Below, one piece after another: positions 42,291 through 51,449 of a DNA stretch of 64,000 bases. Position 1 is the stretch's first letter, and each line of letters begins with the position of its first letter. A program made the translations under genes and the position numbers. The DNA is from Symbiodinium natans. Its lineage: Eukaryota; Sar; Dinophyceae; Suessiales; Symbiodiniaceae. Location of the stretch: the NCBI GenBank assembly GCA_905221605.1, contig CAJNDS010002214.1:502512-566511 (forward strand), read 5' to 3'. The notes below the pieces were generated by a model, which was not told where the DNA came from, made no database searches, and was given only the letters and a program-made list of their open reading frames with translations.

Positions 42291-43370
42291 GCTATAAAGA
42301 TCCTGCTCCAAGTGCGTGCCCTCTGTCGCAGCCGCTCTGCATGTCCCGATCCAGCTGTTCGCAAACAACTTTCCTTCGAAATTGCCGTGTCCACGCAGGA
42401 GGCGAAGGCGAAGTGGAGGGCATGGCTGGTGCACCAAGCGGCGTCAGGCAACTGGCGTGCTCGGAGGCTTTTGCTGAAAAAGCAGTCCTTGCAGTCGGCG
42501 CTGTGGCCGATGGTTGTCCTTCACCACGGAAATACGATGCGAGTGGCCCAGGAGGTTAAGAACTTCTTTGACCAGAAATTTTCCTTGCCTGAGGATGGGG
42601 TGGATGTGCCTGCTTTATTTCGTGGTCTGCATGCCGATGAGCAACCTTTCAGCGAGGATGAAGTTCAGGATTGCCTCCAGTCGATGAAGATGGGCAAGAC
42701 TACAGGTATCTCGAAGGTTAGTGTGGAGTTGCTGCAGTGTATTGCTCAGAGTCCTCAAGGCGTGCGTGGACTGGCCTCCGTGTTCAATGACATGTTGGAG
42801 GCGCCAGAGGAGCTGTGCAACACTGGCTTGCTCGTGGGTTGGGTTGTCCTGTTGCCAAAGAAGCCCAGGGTCAATGATGCTAGCATGCTGAGGCCGATAG
42901 TACTGGGAGAAGTAGTTTTGAAAGTGTTGACAAAGCTTTGCACTCGCAGATTGTTGCTTGTCTGGCCTGCTCCGAAGAGTTGCCTTGGCAGTGTCAAGGG
43001 GAAAGGGGTTGCTGATGCAGCTTTCCTTGCCAGTGTTGCGTTGCAGGAAGTGGCTACAGTTGGTGCTCCTGTCGTTGTTGTGAAGCTTGATATCTCAGGG
43101 GCGTATGACAGCTTGAAAATAAGTGCGCTTGTGTCGTGGATGCTTAGGAGGTGGCGCCCTGACGTAGGACGATCCCTTCTACTTCTGGCGTGTGTACTCT
43201 CATCTGGCAGCCTCTGCTTCCATTTCTTGCAGGAGGAGTGGGTGACTTTACAGAGGGTTGGAACGCAGCAGGGTGCTACACACTCTCCAGTGTTGTTCAG
43301 CTACTGCGTGGCTGACACCTATGATGTGATAACAGAGGAATGGGAGAAAAATGGGGAAACTCCCTCTTTC
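42290..43370 (+). pseudogene. LINE reverse transcriptase, N-terminal part
   Basis: RT motifs appear in order: MKMGKTTGISKVSVELLQ (K.GK..G....), VVLLPKKPRVNDASMLRPI (LPKK....RPI), VVVVKLDISGAYDSL (first catalytic Asp block) and VGTQQGATHSPVLFSY (G..QG...SP.LF). The next catalytic block lies in a different frame from about 43370, after a GAAAAATGGGG run. Confidence 0.75.
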
Positions 43371-44360
43371 GTTTCGTCGCTGCGGCTTTCAGTCTGTGGG
43401 GCTTATGGTTTGTTGATGACGCCACGTGTTTTTTCTCTGCCTCGGCGCAGTATTGCAGATTGATGCCATGTGTGGTTGCAACCTTGGCTCGACTTGGCTT
43501 GAAGTTGAATACACGCAAGACATGCACCCTTGGCCTGCAGGCTCCCAGAAGCTTGGAATGCTTGCCGTTACTTCAGCATGTCTCTGATGCCCGCTTTGTG
43601 GGGATGATCCTCCAGGTATCTACCGGCGACGCTCACCAGATTGATCAGTTGCTTCGAAGAGCGATGGCGGCCTTTGCAACCAATGCGGCGCTTTTGAAAC
43701 ATCCCCATGTGTCGAGGCAGCGCAAGCTTAGCATGTTTGAGTCCTTGGTGACCTCGTCCATTCGGTGGTTGCTGTGCATTGTGGCACCCACACAAACAGC
43801 ATTCCGGAGACTCAGGGTGTTGCAAGTGACTTTGGTTGGATGGATGTTGAGAGTAGCGGCGCGTGACCCCGATGGCATTGCTCACGCGAGGCATGCGGTG
43901 AAGCTCTGGCTGGCGTCGTTTGGCATATTCTGGGATGAGTTGTTAGCCGGAGCTGTTTGGGACTGGGCTGGGCATGTGTTTAGACGTGGATGGAATGACC
44001 TCACTGGTTCGGCACTGCGCTCTTTCCACTCTGCGCACAGACAGGCGGGAGCGCGCGGGGTTCGCACGGGGCCGCAGAACATTGGGCACCGTGCCCTTCA
44101 GAATTTCCTCAAGCAACATGGCGTCGATGCGGACGCTGCCCATGATAGAGTGTGTTGGCAGTCCATGCGAGTTCGGTGGCTCCAGTCCCTGTTGGTGATG
44201 AAATCAGCTGGCGGAAATGTGGGTTTTCAAGCAGTGCGTGATGCATATTGTGGTTTGCGCTGGCGAGATGTTCAGGGTACATTCTTTGGTGGCGAGTGGT
44301 GGTTTCTGCAGATTCGGCGTGGTGCCGTTTGCCTGCTGACCTTGCGAAGAAGGGACGGCT
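43371..44360 (+). pseudogene. LINE reverse transcriptase, catalytic FVDD and thumb region
   Basis: LWGLWFVDDATCFFSASA supplies the second catalytic pair (FVDD, equivalent to YADD), then LGLKLNTRKTCTLGL, the conserved K.......K.. region. It continues in one open frame through a basic, Trp-rich stretch (RVRWLQSLL, RDAYCGLRWRDVQGTF), typical of RT thumb and C-terminal regions. Confidence 0.7.
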
Positions 44361-44646
44361 GGGTGTTCGTGCGGCAGTGGATGTGCAGGCAACTGCCGCG
44401 GTTGTGCGGGGGATCCTGCGCTGCGTCCTGGAGAACATTATGCAACACACGTTCTATGTTCGCCTCTTTCTATGTGATGATGTTTTGCTTCCGACTTGCA
44501 GAGAAATGTGTCCGATATGTGATGAGAATGCTGAGCGACAGAAGGTAGTGATAGAAATGTCTGAATGTCCTGGGCCGTGGTTGGAGAAAGTGAAGGCTGA
44601 GGTGGAGGCATCTGAGGTCGCCATTCAGCTTGATGCTCCGGCATGA
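44361..44646 (+). pseudogene. LINE C-terminal tail with CPIC motif
   Basis: After another frame change the frame reads through VVRGILRCVLENIMQHTFYV, then TCREMCPICDENAERQ and a Glu/Lys-rich end at a TGA (44644). A short C..C motif could belong to a C-terminal zinc finger, but the second half of such a finger is not evident. Confidence 0.45.
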
Positions 44647-44734
44647 CATGGCTTGAATGTTTCACGCCTGCTAATCTGAGTGGGTGTTTGGCTGCCTCAC
44701 GCAGTGGGACCTTTGGGATGCAGCGGCAGAGAGA

Positions 44735-44753
44735 GAAACCCTAAACCCTAAGG
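44735..44753. repeat. CCCTAAA remnant right of the LINE
   Basis: AAACCCTAAACCCTAAGG follows a GAGAGAG stretch that ends the LINE region; same orientation as the left block. Confidence 0.85.
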
Positions 44754-44834
44754 CCCGAGTTCTGGCTCGTGGCCGGGCAGCTTGAACACACCCAGACAAA
44801 CGAAAGCTCTGCTCATCAACCCATATCAACCCAG

Positions 44835-44885
44835 GAGCTGCCCCACAGAATGCGACCTGACCACCATGACCAAGTGCCTTTGCTG
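44835..44885 (+). CDS. Cys-rich module, A-type exon (first after the LINE)
   Basis: Acceptor AACCCAG|G, phase 1; peptide SCPTECDLTTMTKCLCW, donor TG|GTAGC. CPTEC....TKC is the A pattern. With the exons at 45810 (B) and 45964 (C) it forms a complete A-B-C set. Confidence 0.55.
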
Positions 44886-45049
44886 GTAGCTTTGCGGTGG
44901 GTTGAGGTTGACATTTGGGGTCCGGGGTGCAAAGTGTGGCGCAGGCCCTTCATCATCTAGTTACTCGTAGTTTTGACTCAAAGATGGCTTTGCTGCACGT
45001 TCTGGCGCGGTCTGCCCCGGCAGACATACTGAATATTCCTGCATGTCAG

Positions 45050-45800
45050 GGAAGTGGCACACACACATACACACACACACACACACCCCTCTTTTCTAGA
45101 TCTTCTTTAACCCGACACCTTCCTAAAGAGAATTGTCGCCGTCGGGGCCTCTTGTACTTCCAAGATTGCCCGGAGGGGAAACTCCGTGGTCACGCGCCTG
45201 TCGGCACTGAACAGCATCACACACTTTGCGATCACACACCTTTTGCTCCACATGCTGCCACATCCTGTCAACTCATTGGCCCCGATATTGTGTTGTGCAT
45301 CGCGAGTGATCTTGCGTGTGCGACATCTCTACGCGCAACGCCGAGTGTGTCTGTAGGTCCTGCAACTTCGTCAGTTCACATTTGGAATGTTTGTCATTCT
45401 GTCATTCCCCGGCAGCTGGGGCGCGAGCGACGCCACAATGAAAGTGCAGATGCCACATGGCCCTGCAGACATGGTGTGGTGACGTGCAAATGCACACTGG
45501 TGTCTGAGTTAAGTAACCATGTGCGCATGCTCGAGGTGCTAGATCGATCTTAATCGCGCTTAGAAGTCGTCAGCAAGCCTTCGGCAACATCGTTCCGTTT
45601 TCGGAGGTGTCCCTCAGATGGCGGCAGGGAGACCTGCGTCTTCGGTGTCGCGGCCACCTGCCCCCTGGTCTGCGGTGCCTACGAGGGCGTCTGCCACTTA
45701 GCCACTTGGCCCAAGGAGTGCTCAGCCCGACTTGAGGTTCCCAAGCAATGGGCAATAACACACTGCAGAATCACGCACAGCGCACACAGAAACTAAGCCT
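45050..45800. other. Intronic sequence
   Basis: A (CA)n tract at 45058-45087; otherwise no motif between the A exon at 44835 and the B exon at 45810. Confidence 0.45.
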
Positions 45801-45809
45801 TTATAAGAG

Positions 45810-45848
45810 GTGAACTACGACTCGAAGGGCGAGCGCTACTTCACCTCC
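45810..45848 (+). CDS. Cys-rich module, B-type micro-exon
   Basis: 39 nt, phase 0 at both ends, peptide VNYDSKGERYFTS, bounded by ATAAGAG and a consensus GTATGT donor. The YD..G pattern recurs at 48702 (GFDSEGNFLASW), 50315 (VNYSPEGSSL) and 57641 (NLNTDGSFQSEF). Confidence 0.6.
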
Positions 45849-45963
45849 GTATGTGCCTTGTTATCATGGAGAGCGGACTGGGATTCTGTGCGCCTGTTTG
45901 CATGTGCCCTCAAGTGAGCACATGTGGGGGGGGGGGGGACCCATCCTGGCTCTCGGCTGGAAG

Positions 45964-46053
45964 GTGGCGATCCCTACAACTGCGGCTGCGGGGAGAATGC
46001 TGTCCAATGCCCGGCCAGCCAAGGAGGAAAGCCTTTCTGCGAGAAAGCCACTT
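45964..46053 (+). CDS. Cys-rich module, C-type exon
   Basis: After CTGGAAG the frame reads GDPYNCGCGENAVQCPASQG, then GKPFCE. C.CGENAVQC matches CPCGLNAQRC at 47894. It follows a poly-G tract (45928-45939) and the B micro-exon. Confidence 0.6.
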
Positions 46054-46439
46054 GGCACTTGAAATTCCGTTGGACATTCAAATTGACAGTCGGCAGACGT
46101 TGGGAGTTTCGGGCTCAGGTCTCGCGACAGCATCCTTAAAACACATGTTGATTTGCTGATGATCATGGCATTGCACACGAGTGTTGGCTGCGAGCGACAG
46201 CCATGTGTGAAGAATTGGATGTGTCCAGGATGCAGAACCTAAACAGCGAAAATCTCCAGCCCCGGATAGCAACCAATGTCTTCTTTCAGCCGCCAGAAGG
46301 TTGAGGCTTTCAGCTCGTTGTTCGTTGGCAACCCTAAACCCTAAACCCTAAATCCTAAACCCTAAACCCTTTTGGCGAAGCAAGTTAGGGCACGGACCGC
46401 AGAGATGGTAACAGCAAAGACAAGTCCAACGAAGGCCAG

Positions 46440-46525
46440 TCTTGGCTGCCCATTGACCTGCGGCCCCACTGAGAAGAAATGTGTGCCGATCTCCTTCACG
46501 GCCGAGGGCGCCCCGGCAGCGAGAT
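46440..46525 (+). CDS. Cys-rich module, A-type exon
   Basis: Acceptor AAGGCCAG, phase 1; peptide LGCPLTCGPTEKKCVPISFT, then AEGAP. CPLTCGPTEKKC is the clearest A exon. The frame stops at GAGATGA (46529-46531), so the donor is probably a GC within GCAGCGAG. An inverted-repeat element begins at 46547. Confidence 0.6.
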
Positions 46526-46546
46526 GACTCCGCATAGTGGTGAGTG

Positions 46547-46658
46547 TTGGGATGTTTCCCCCCCTTAATACGAACAGTCCTTACTAATAATTCTCGTACC
46601 CCCCCCCTATTCTAGTCCCTAAACTAAGGACTCTGAGTATAAGGGGGACATCCCCACT
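46547..46658. mobile_element. MITE-like element, family M1, copy 3
   Basis: TTGGGATGTTTCCCCC and inverted GTGGGGATGTCCCCCTT ends; inner AACAGTCCTTACTAAT and ACTAAGGACTCTG. TGAGTG flanks both sides (46541-46546 and 46659-46664), a candidate target duplication. Confidence 0.7.
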
Positions 46659-46710
46659 TGAGTGCTTCGCTTGACCCTGAAGTCCCCCGAAGCGAGCCGA
46701 GGTGCCCCAG

Positions 46711-46762
46711 ACTTCAGCGTGGGGGGCTCCGAGACGTGCGTGCCCATATCCCGGCCGCCCGG
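46711..46762 (+). CDS. Cys-rich module, B/C-type exon
   Basis: Acceptor GTGCCCCAG; peptide FSVGGSETCVPISRPPG; donor GG|GTGCAG. G....ETCVP....PG corresponds to the end of B and start of C (CV......). A CCCTAAA array begins nine bases after the donor. Confidence 0.5.
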
Positions 46763-46769
46763 GTGCAGT

Positions 46770-46829
46770 GAACCCTAAACCCTAAACCCTAAACCCTAAA
46801 CCCTAAACCCTAAACCCTAAACCCTAAAC
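46770..46829. repeat. CCCTAAA array
   Basis: Eight units starting nine bases inside the intron after the 46711 exon. A smaller array is at 46330-46370. Confidence 0.9.
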
Positions 46830-47211
46830 GGGCTCTTTTTTGTAGGGTTTTTGGGCCCAAAGGCCTTCGTATATAATAAGGTGTTTGGGCCATTTCGGGC
46901 CTGAGGGCAAGGGTGTAGGGATCTCCGTAAGAGCGCGTGAACCTGAGTGCTTCCGTTTTCAGGTCTTGTCCCTGCAGCCAGAATGCCAAGCTGTGCAGAT
47001 GGACGGAGCCTTTGCTCAATTTGTCCTTGGAAACGAAGCTCACGATCCCATCGAAGGGCGGCCTATCAGAGAATCGCAGGGGTAGGACGACTCCAATGTC
47101 AGTAGAGACGAATGACTGTAGCAAATCCAATAATATAAGACTTAAGTTGAGAAGTGGAAGCGGTAAGAAGCTGCAACCATCTCAGAGCAACTTCCTTTTC
47201 CCTGTGCCCAG

Positions 47212-47260
47212 GATGAGCAGGGGCCGTGGGCTCAGCTGCACCATACCTCTCGGCATCTTG
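47212..47260 (+). CDS. Cys-rich module, B-type exon
   Basis: The best acceptor in the window, TTCCTTTTCCCTGTGCCCAG, is followed in phase 0 by DEQGPWAQLHHTSRH. D..G.W matches the B motif (YD..G...). The donor was not fixed. Confidence 0.4.
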
Positions 47261-47387
47261 CAAAGGAGTAGAAGCCCGAAGTCTGCAGCTTTATCCACAT
47301 GAAGGGCCCACAACTAAGCTGAACAACTATGTGAGGAAGGCTGAATCTTGCAGTCCTCTTTTCAGGCAGCCAAGGGAAGCCTGCCAG

Positions 47388-47434
47388 CCAACATCGCGGC
47401 CCTGTCCAGTCAGTTGCCAGGAGACGGAGACAGG
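47388..47434 (+). CDS. Cys-rich module, A-type exon
   Basis: Acceptor CTGCCAG, peptide PTSRPCPVSCQETETG with donor GG|GTTCAA. CPVSC...E matches the A pattern, but the third Cys is missing unless the frame continues (GFKMGQGC). Confidence 0.45.
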
Positions 47435-47593
47435 GTTCAAGATGGGTCAGGGATGCGGTGGGCGTAGAAGGGTGTCGAGATCTTCACATGAACCCAGGGT
47501 CCTGACCAGCAAGAAGATACTGGAAGCCAGTGCAAAAGAATATGTTGCCCTCCGCATCGCAGGTAGGTTTTTCTCCCTTTTTGCATGTCAGCA

Positions 47594-47720
47594 TGCCACC
47601 TTCGGGATCCCTTTACGAGGGCATGCGGCAGATGCCACTTGTCCAGGCGACGGAGAAGAAATGTGACGTTGTCGAGCCCCAGCTGCAAGAGGTTGTTACC
47701 ACAGAGCCCAGCATGGGAAG
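47594..47720 (+). CDS. Possible A-type exon lacking two Cys
   Basis: After GCATGTCAG the frame reads MPPSGSLYEGMRQMPLVQAT then EKKCDVVEPQLQEVV. MPLVQATEKKC resembles CPLTCGPTEKKC with both CP..C cysteines changed. It may be a decayed A exon, or the match may be partly chance. Confidence 0.35.
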
Positions 47721-47893
47721 ACCCATAGTCTTCACGGGTCGTTGAGCCTTCGCCTTCCATCCCATGCTGCTTTGGCATGCATAATGGGGTGTGGCTGCCA
47801 CTCTTCGTTCTTGGAGGGTTTTCCTGGTTCACTACAGAACCTTGCTGCCCACACTACGGCTCTGCACCATGTCTGATCAGCGAAGGACTTCAG

Positions 47894-47975
47894 CGAAGAT
47901 GGCCAACGAGGGGAGGTCCTCGAGGTCTGCGTCCCGTCCGATGATCCTTGCCCCTGCGGCTTGAATGCGCAGCGG
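47894..47975 (+). CDS. Cys-rich module, C-type exon
   Basis: Acceptor GACTTCAG, phase 1; the frame EDGQRGEVLEVCVPSDDPCP continues CGLNAQRCITR. It is the most complete C unit: CV....PCPCG.NA..C. The donor is not fixed; the frame is open to 48048. Confidence 0.65.
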
Positions 47976-48493
47976 TGCATCACCCGCCGAGCACCTCGGC
48001 AAAGCCCGGGGTTCGCAGCAGACGCACAGCTTCGATATCCTCCGTAAAAGCCGCTGGATTCGCCGGAAGAGCGCTTGCATGTGGCGCGAGACATGGATCA
48101 CCCACGGCATGTGCTGTTCTGGCCCTTATACAGTACCTACATGAGGCTTCCTGCGGCATGAGCTCCCCCCCCCCCCCTTCTCATGACCGAGGAAGAGTTT
48201 TGCGCTCCGCGAGTGGACTTCGCAACTGGATGTCCGGGCATCAAGAACGGCTTTCAAGTGTGCGCACGTGTATACTGTTGGTTCGGTGCCTGATGCAGTG
48301 CGAGACTTTCCGGAATGTTAGGGTCTAGGATGGAACTCAGGATTTCAGGTCTGCTTGATATCAGAAACGCTCCACTTACAAAGGGTCGCCTACGGCTGTT
48401 TGTGTGTGAGTTGCAGCTACGACAACGATGTTGAAAATCATATGACCATGCGAAATGCTGTATGTGCGGTTTGGCATCTGGAGCTCTGCCGAG

Positions 48494-48550
48494 TTGCTTA
48501 CCGCTGCCCTGTCCAATGCGGGAATGATGAGCAAGAGTGCGAGCACAAAA
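48494..48550 (+). CDS. Cys-rich module, A-type exon
   Basis: Acceptor TGCCGAG; peptide AYRCPVQCGNDEQECEHKSH. CPVQCGNDEQEC is a full A motif. The B exon at 48702 follows. The frame stays open to 48621 without further motif. Confidence 0.6.
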
Positions 48551-48701
48551 GCCACCTTGCTGAACATAAAGTGATTTGTGAGGAAGCAGTTGACGAGGCG
48601 GGGCTTCAGGGACGGCTTTGAGGAAAACGAGGAAACTCTCATACGCCCGGACGTGTCGACTTTCAGCAGTCAGCAGGCAGAAAGAGACTTGCGTTTTGAA
48701 G

Positions 48702-48760
48702 GCTTCGACTCCGAAGGCAACTTCCTGGCTTCCTGGAAGGAGTGTGCCACCTGGATTCAC
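48702..48760 (+). CDS. Cys-rich module, B-type exon
   Basis: Acceptor TTTTGAAG; peptide FDSEGNFLASWKECATWIH; donor CAC|GTCAAG. FDSEGN...W.EC is the B pattern with its Cys preserved. A degenerate GGGCCCTTTAGG repeat follows from about 48808. Confidence 0.6.
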
Positions 48761-48804
48761 GTCAAGCCGTCGACGGCCCAAACCTGCAAAGTGTTGGGGT
48801 TTTA

Positions 48805-49085
48805 GGACCCCTCAGGGGCCCCTTAGGGCCCTTTAGGGCCCTTTAGGATGCTTTAGGGCCCTTTAAGGCCCTTTAGGGCCCTTTAAGGCCCTTAGGCCTT
48901 AGGGTCTATGCGGGCCACTCAGCTTAAGCCACAGCTTCAGAGGCATCCTGAGAACCTAAGCCGGGTTGTAAGCTCCCGGAGCCGTTCGGCCTTGGCCTCT
49001 GAGACTTCTTAGGTCTTCTGAAGGCTTTCGGCTTTCTTAGGGCCCTTTAGGGCGCTTAGGGTCATTTGAGCTACTTGTAGGGCGC
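48805..49085. repeat. Degenerate GGGCCCTTTAGG tandem repeat
   Basis: Units of 10-11 bp (GGGCCCTTTA, GGCCCTTTAAG) at 48815-48905 and again at 49036-49085; they look like an expanded relative of the TTTAGGG unit. Confidence 0.7.
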
Positions 49086-49203
49086 GGCATTGCCTCCATG
49101 AGTTATTCTTCTCACATTCCGTCACTTTCATGCAAAGGATTTCAACGCACTATGGCACACTATAACGGACGAGCTCATCGGAAGCTTAGGCTTACCCTAA
49201 GGG

Positions 49204-49293
49204 TCCATGTACCGTATTTTTATATACTTGGGCCCAAAAGTCCTTATGTAGGAAAGACTTTTAGGCCCAAGTATTCCTTATGTAGGTACATGG
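49204..49293. mobile_element. MITE-like element M9
   Basis: 90 bp: TCCATGTACC...TACTTGGGCCCAAAAGTC opposes GACTTTTAGGCCCAAGTA...GGTACATGGA. Confidence 0.7.
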
Positions 49294-49305
49294 AGCCTCA
49301 TGAGG

Positions 49306-49366
49306 TAGCCTTTTTAATCCCTTAGAGGGTATATATGGGGTCCGAATTGCCTCATTCCCTGCTAAC
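49306..49366. mobile_element. Family M10 fragment, reverse orientation
   Basis: Reverse complement begins AGCAGGGAATGAGGCAATTC and continues ATATATACCCTCTAAGGGAT, matching the left half of the 50428 and 63231 copies. Confidence 0.65.
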
Positions 49367-49458
49367 CAGCAGTAAGTAGATAGGCTTAGGAGATTTGAGG
49401 ACCCCCGCAATTGGTCCCGAGAACAGCTCCACACGGGCACCCGCACACGGCGCCTCAG

Positions 49459-49512
49459 TCGACCAACTGCTGGAACGAGTGCAAGGGCCAGAACTCCTTC
49501 TTGTGCCAGAAG
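49459..49512 (+). CDS. Cys-rich module, A-type exon
   Basis: 54 nt, phase 0 at both ends, between GCGCCTCAG and AAG|GTCCAT. STNCWNECKGQNSFLCQK keeps the C..(E)C.....LC spacing with Trp in place of Pro. Confidence 0.55.
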
Positions 49513-49930
49513 GTCCATGTTCTGCCGTTTTCAGCCGACTAGTTGGTACCAGGAACCTGCATTCATCATTTCGGGCACTTCCCTTGTGGATCTTCCTGCG
49601 GCCATGATTTTTGCGGAACATGCTTCTGACAACATTCCAACCTGAAGGGGATTGTAGCATCGTTTGGCTTTGGTCCGGGGTTTGGGTCAGGCTGCCACGG
49701 CGTTTTCTCGGGCGACCCGCCAATGCCTGCCACTAAATGGAGGCCTCTCTGTGCTGGCTTGAGGTAGGTGTTCATTGGCGTTCTCACGACAGCTCCTGCA
49801 TGTTTTGCCTGCTTGACGGCTCTAGGCACTCAGGGTCCGGTGCGTTTCTCTCACCTGGCAAGCGAAGCCTAGGTCTCCGACCTCGCATGGGGTCTAGACA
49901 TAGCAATCCATACCCGCTCCACCGAGCCAG

Positions 49931-49990
49931 GCTACTGCAAGCCAGACTGCCCAGAAGGGGAGGTTCCCCGGGCATCTTGCAGCCTGCAAT
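49931..49990 (+). CDS. Cys-rich module exon, A-like
   Basis: Acceptor CGAGCCAG|G; peptide YCKPDCPEGEVPRASCSLQ. C...C..GE......C is Cys-rich with a Glu at the expected place. Donor unclear (a GC follows CCCCGG). Confidence 0.5.
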
Positions 49991-50314
49991 CAGTTGCCCA
50001 GTGTCAGTTCAACAGCCTACTTCACAAAGTTGGGGGTCCACGCTGCATCACGTTCACCCTATCAGCGAGAGACGATTTCGGATTTAGCACATGCAAGTAG
50101 CTTAGGTCTTGCGGAGGCTATCAGAATTAGGCAGTCAGGCACACCCTAGACCCAAAAGTTCCGCAGGGAACAGCTGACGAGTTCATGCTGAACTGGCCAC
50201 AAGAATCACCAATGGATTCCGACAGGACTGTTGGCACGCCAATGTAGGTATGCCCCCTTAAACCCTACATGCTAAACCCGAAACCCCCCAAAACAAACAA
50301 AAATTACCCTGCAG

Positions 50315-50386
50315 GTCGCTTGCCCGCTGGTGGTGAACTACTCGCCGGAGGGCTCATCGCTTCGTCCCTCGCTGCACCGAGAGTGG
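50315..50386 (+). CDS. Cys-rich module, B-type exon
   Basis: Acceptor CCCTGCAG|GTC, phase 0; peptide VACPLVVNYSPEGSSLRPSL then HREW. VNYSPEG matches VNYDSKG at 45810. The intron upstream carries CCCGAAACCCCC remnants. Confidence 0.5.
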
Positions 50387-50427
50387 ACTCCGAATTGAAC
50401 AGCGAGCTTTGAGGATGGTGTTTAGCA

Positions 50428-50492
50428 GGGAATGAAGGAATTGGGGCCCTACATATACCCTTTAAGGGATTACATAGGGTACATTCCTATCG
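50428..50492. mobile_element. Family M10 fragment
   Basis: AGCAGGGAATGAAGGAATTG then GGGCCCTACATATACCCTTT; identical in order to 63231 but without the right end. Confidence 0.65.
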
Positions 50493-50574
50493 ATATCTCT
50501 AAACTCCAGACTCGTTCCCCCGAAGCAGCTCTCAAGACTGACCTTACCAGTGCCGCTTGCCTCCCGAAGTAACG

Positions 50575-50868
50575 GTTTAGGGTTCAAAGTTTAGGGTTTA
50601 GGGTTTAGGGTTTAGGGTTTAGGGTTTAGGGTTTAGGGTAACGACTCAAATTATACGAAAGAATGGGGACTCGCAGGCTCGGTCCAGCCGTCGGTTGGCT
50701 GTGCAGCCGATTATGATGCATGCCCTTGTGGAACAGAGGCCGGGAAAGTGGGCCGGGTATAGCAAATAGCGATGTAAAAACATCAGAGATATAGGTTTAG
50801 GGTTTAGGGTTTAGGGTTTAGGGTTTAGGGTTTAGGGTTTAGGGTTTAGGGTTTAGGGTTTAGGGCCG
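50575..50868. repeat. TTTAGGG arrays at 50575-50640 and 50791-50868
   Basis: They bracket the C exon at 50707, one array in each flanking intron. Confidence 0.95.
50707..50756 (+). CDS. Cys-rich module, C-type exon
   Basis: Acceptor GCTGTGCAG; peptide DYDACPCGTEAGKVGR; donor CGG|GTATAG. DACPCGTEA matches DDPCPCGLNA at 47894. If the acceptor is the earlier GTCCAG (50686), one more Cys (VGCAADYDACPCG) is included. Confidence 0.55.
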
Positions 50869-51223
50869 TGGCCTGATGTGGCCTGCTTGAGGACTGGCCC
50901 GGGTGCCACAACTGCCTTTGCTGATTGTCCATCGTGCATGCTGCATGCCTTCGAGGCTTCTCTTTGTTCCCTGCACTGCAGCACTGTTACTGTAGCATCT
51001 TGTTGGACAAGGATTCTCTGAAGCAGGGGCAACGCAAGGCAGAACGGGATCCTGGAGTGTGAACGCATGGAGTCTGCAGACTACCGCGCGCTCCCAAAGC
51101 GCGCTTCCGTTTGGCACGCCCTAAACCCTAAACCCTAAACCCCAAACCTTTGGATGGAAGATCATATTACCGGTATTGGTCCCTGCAACGTGGCCTGAGT
51201 GTCAGCTAGGCGGGTGGCAAAAA

Positions 51224-51358
51224 AAAAACCCCAAACCCCAAACCCCAAACCCCAAACCCCAAACCCCAAACCCCAAACCCCAAACCCCAAACCCCAAACC
51301 CCAAACCCCAAACCCCAAACCCCAAACCCCAAACCCCAAACCAAGCCCTAAACCCTAA
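51224..51358. repeat. Homogeneous CCCCAAA array
   Basis: About seventeen pure CCCCAAA units with only the last few reverting to CCCTAAA; the second variant-homogenised array after 5868. Confidence 0.95.
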
Positions 51359-51364
51359 TCATAG

Positions 51365-51430
51365 ATCCACTTGCGACGAGGCCAAGTCCTGCCCTGGAGC
51401 AGGCTGCCGATTCAAGGCCCAGGGGAAGCT
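51365..51430 (+). CDS. Cys-rich module exon
   Basis: After AATCATAG (phase 1) the frame reads STCDEAKSCPGAGCRFKAQG. Three Cys in eleven residues fit the module, but the A/B/C class is unclear. It directly follows the CCCCAAA array that ends at 51358. Confidence 0.4.
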
Positions 51431-51449
51431 GCGTCGAAAGCTTCCTTGT

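Larger units (their letters stand above)
40700..44734 (+). mobile_element. LINE-type (non-LTR) retrotransposon, degenerate copy in a CCCTAAA array
   Basis: From 5' to 3' it carries a coiled-coil ORF1-like region, the C-terminal half of an EEP endonuclease, a reverse transcriptase and a Cys-containing tail, spread over three frames. CCCTAAA repeats flank it on the left (40668-40697) and right (44735-44753). The N-terminal half of the endonuclease is missing and several frameshifts break the ORF, so it cannot be autonomous. No clear poly(A) tail or target-site duplication beyond the telomere-type repeats was seen. Confidence 0.75.

Noticed and set aside
41687..42451. 254-codon minus-strand frame inside the LINE
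   Set aside because: Antisense of the endonuclease region, which shows clear GDLN and IDYV motifs on the + strand.
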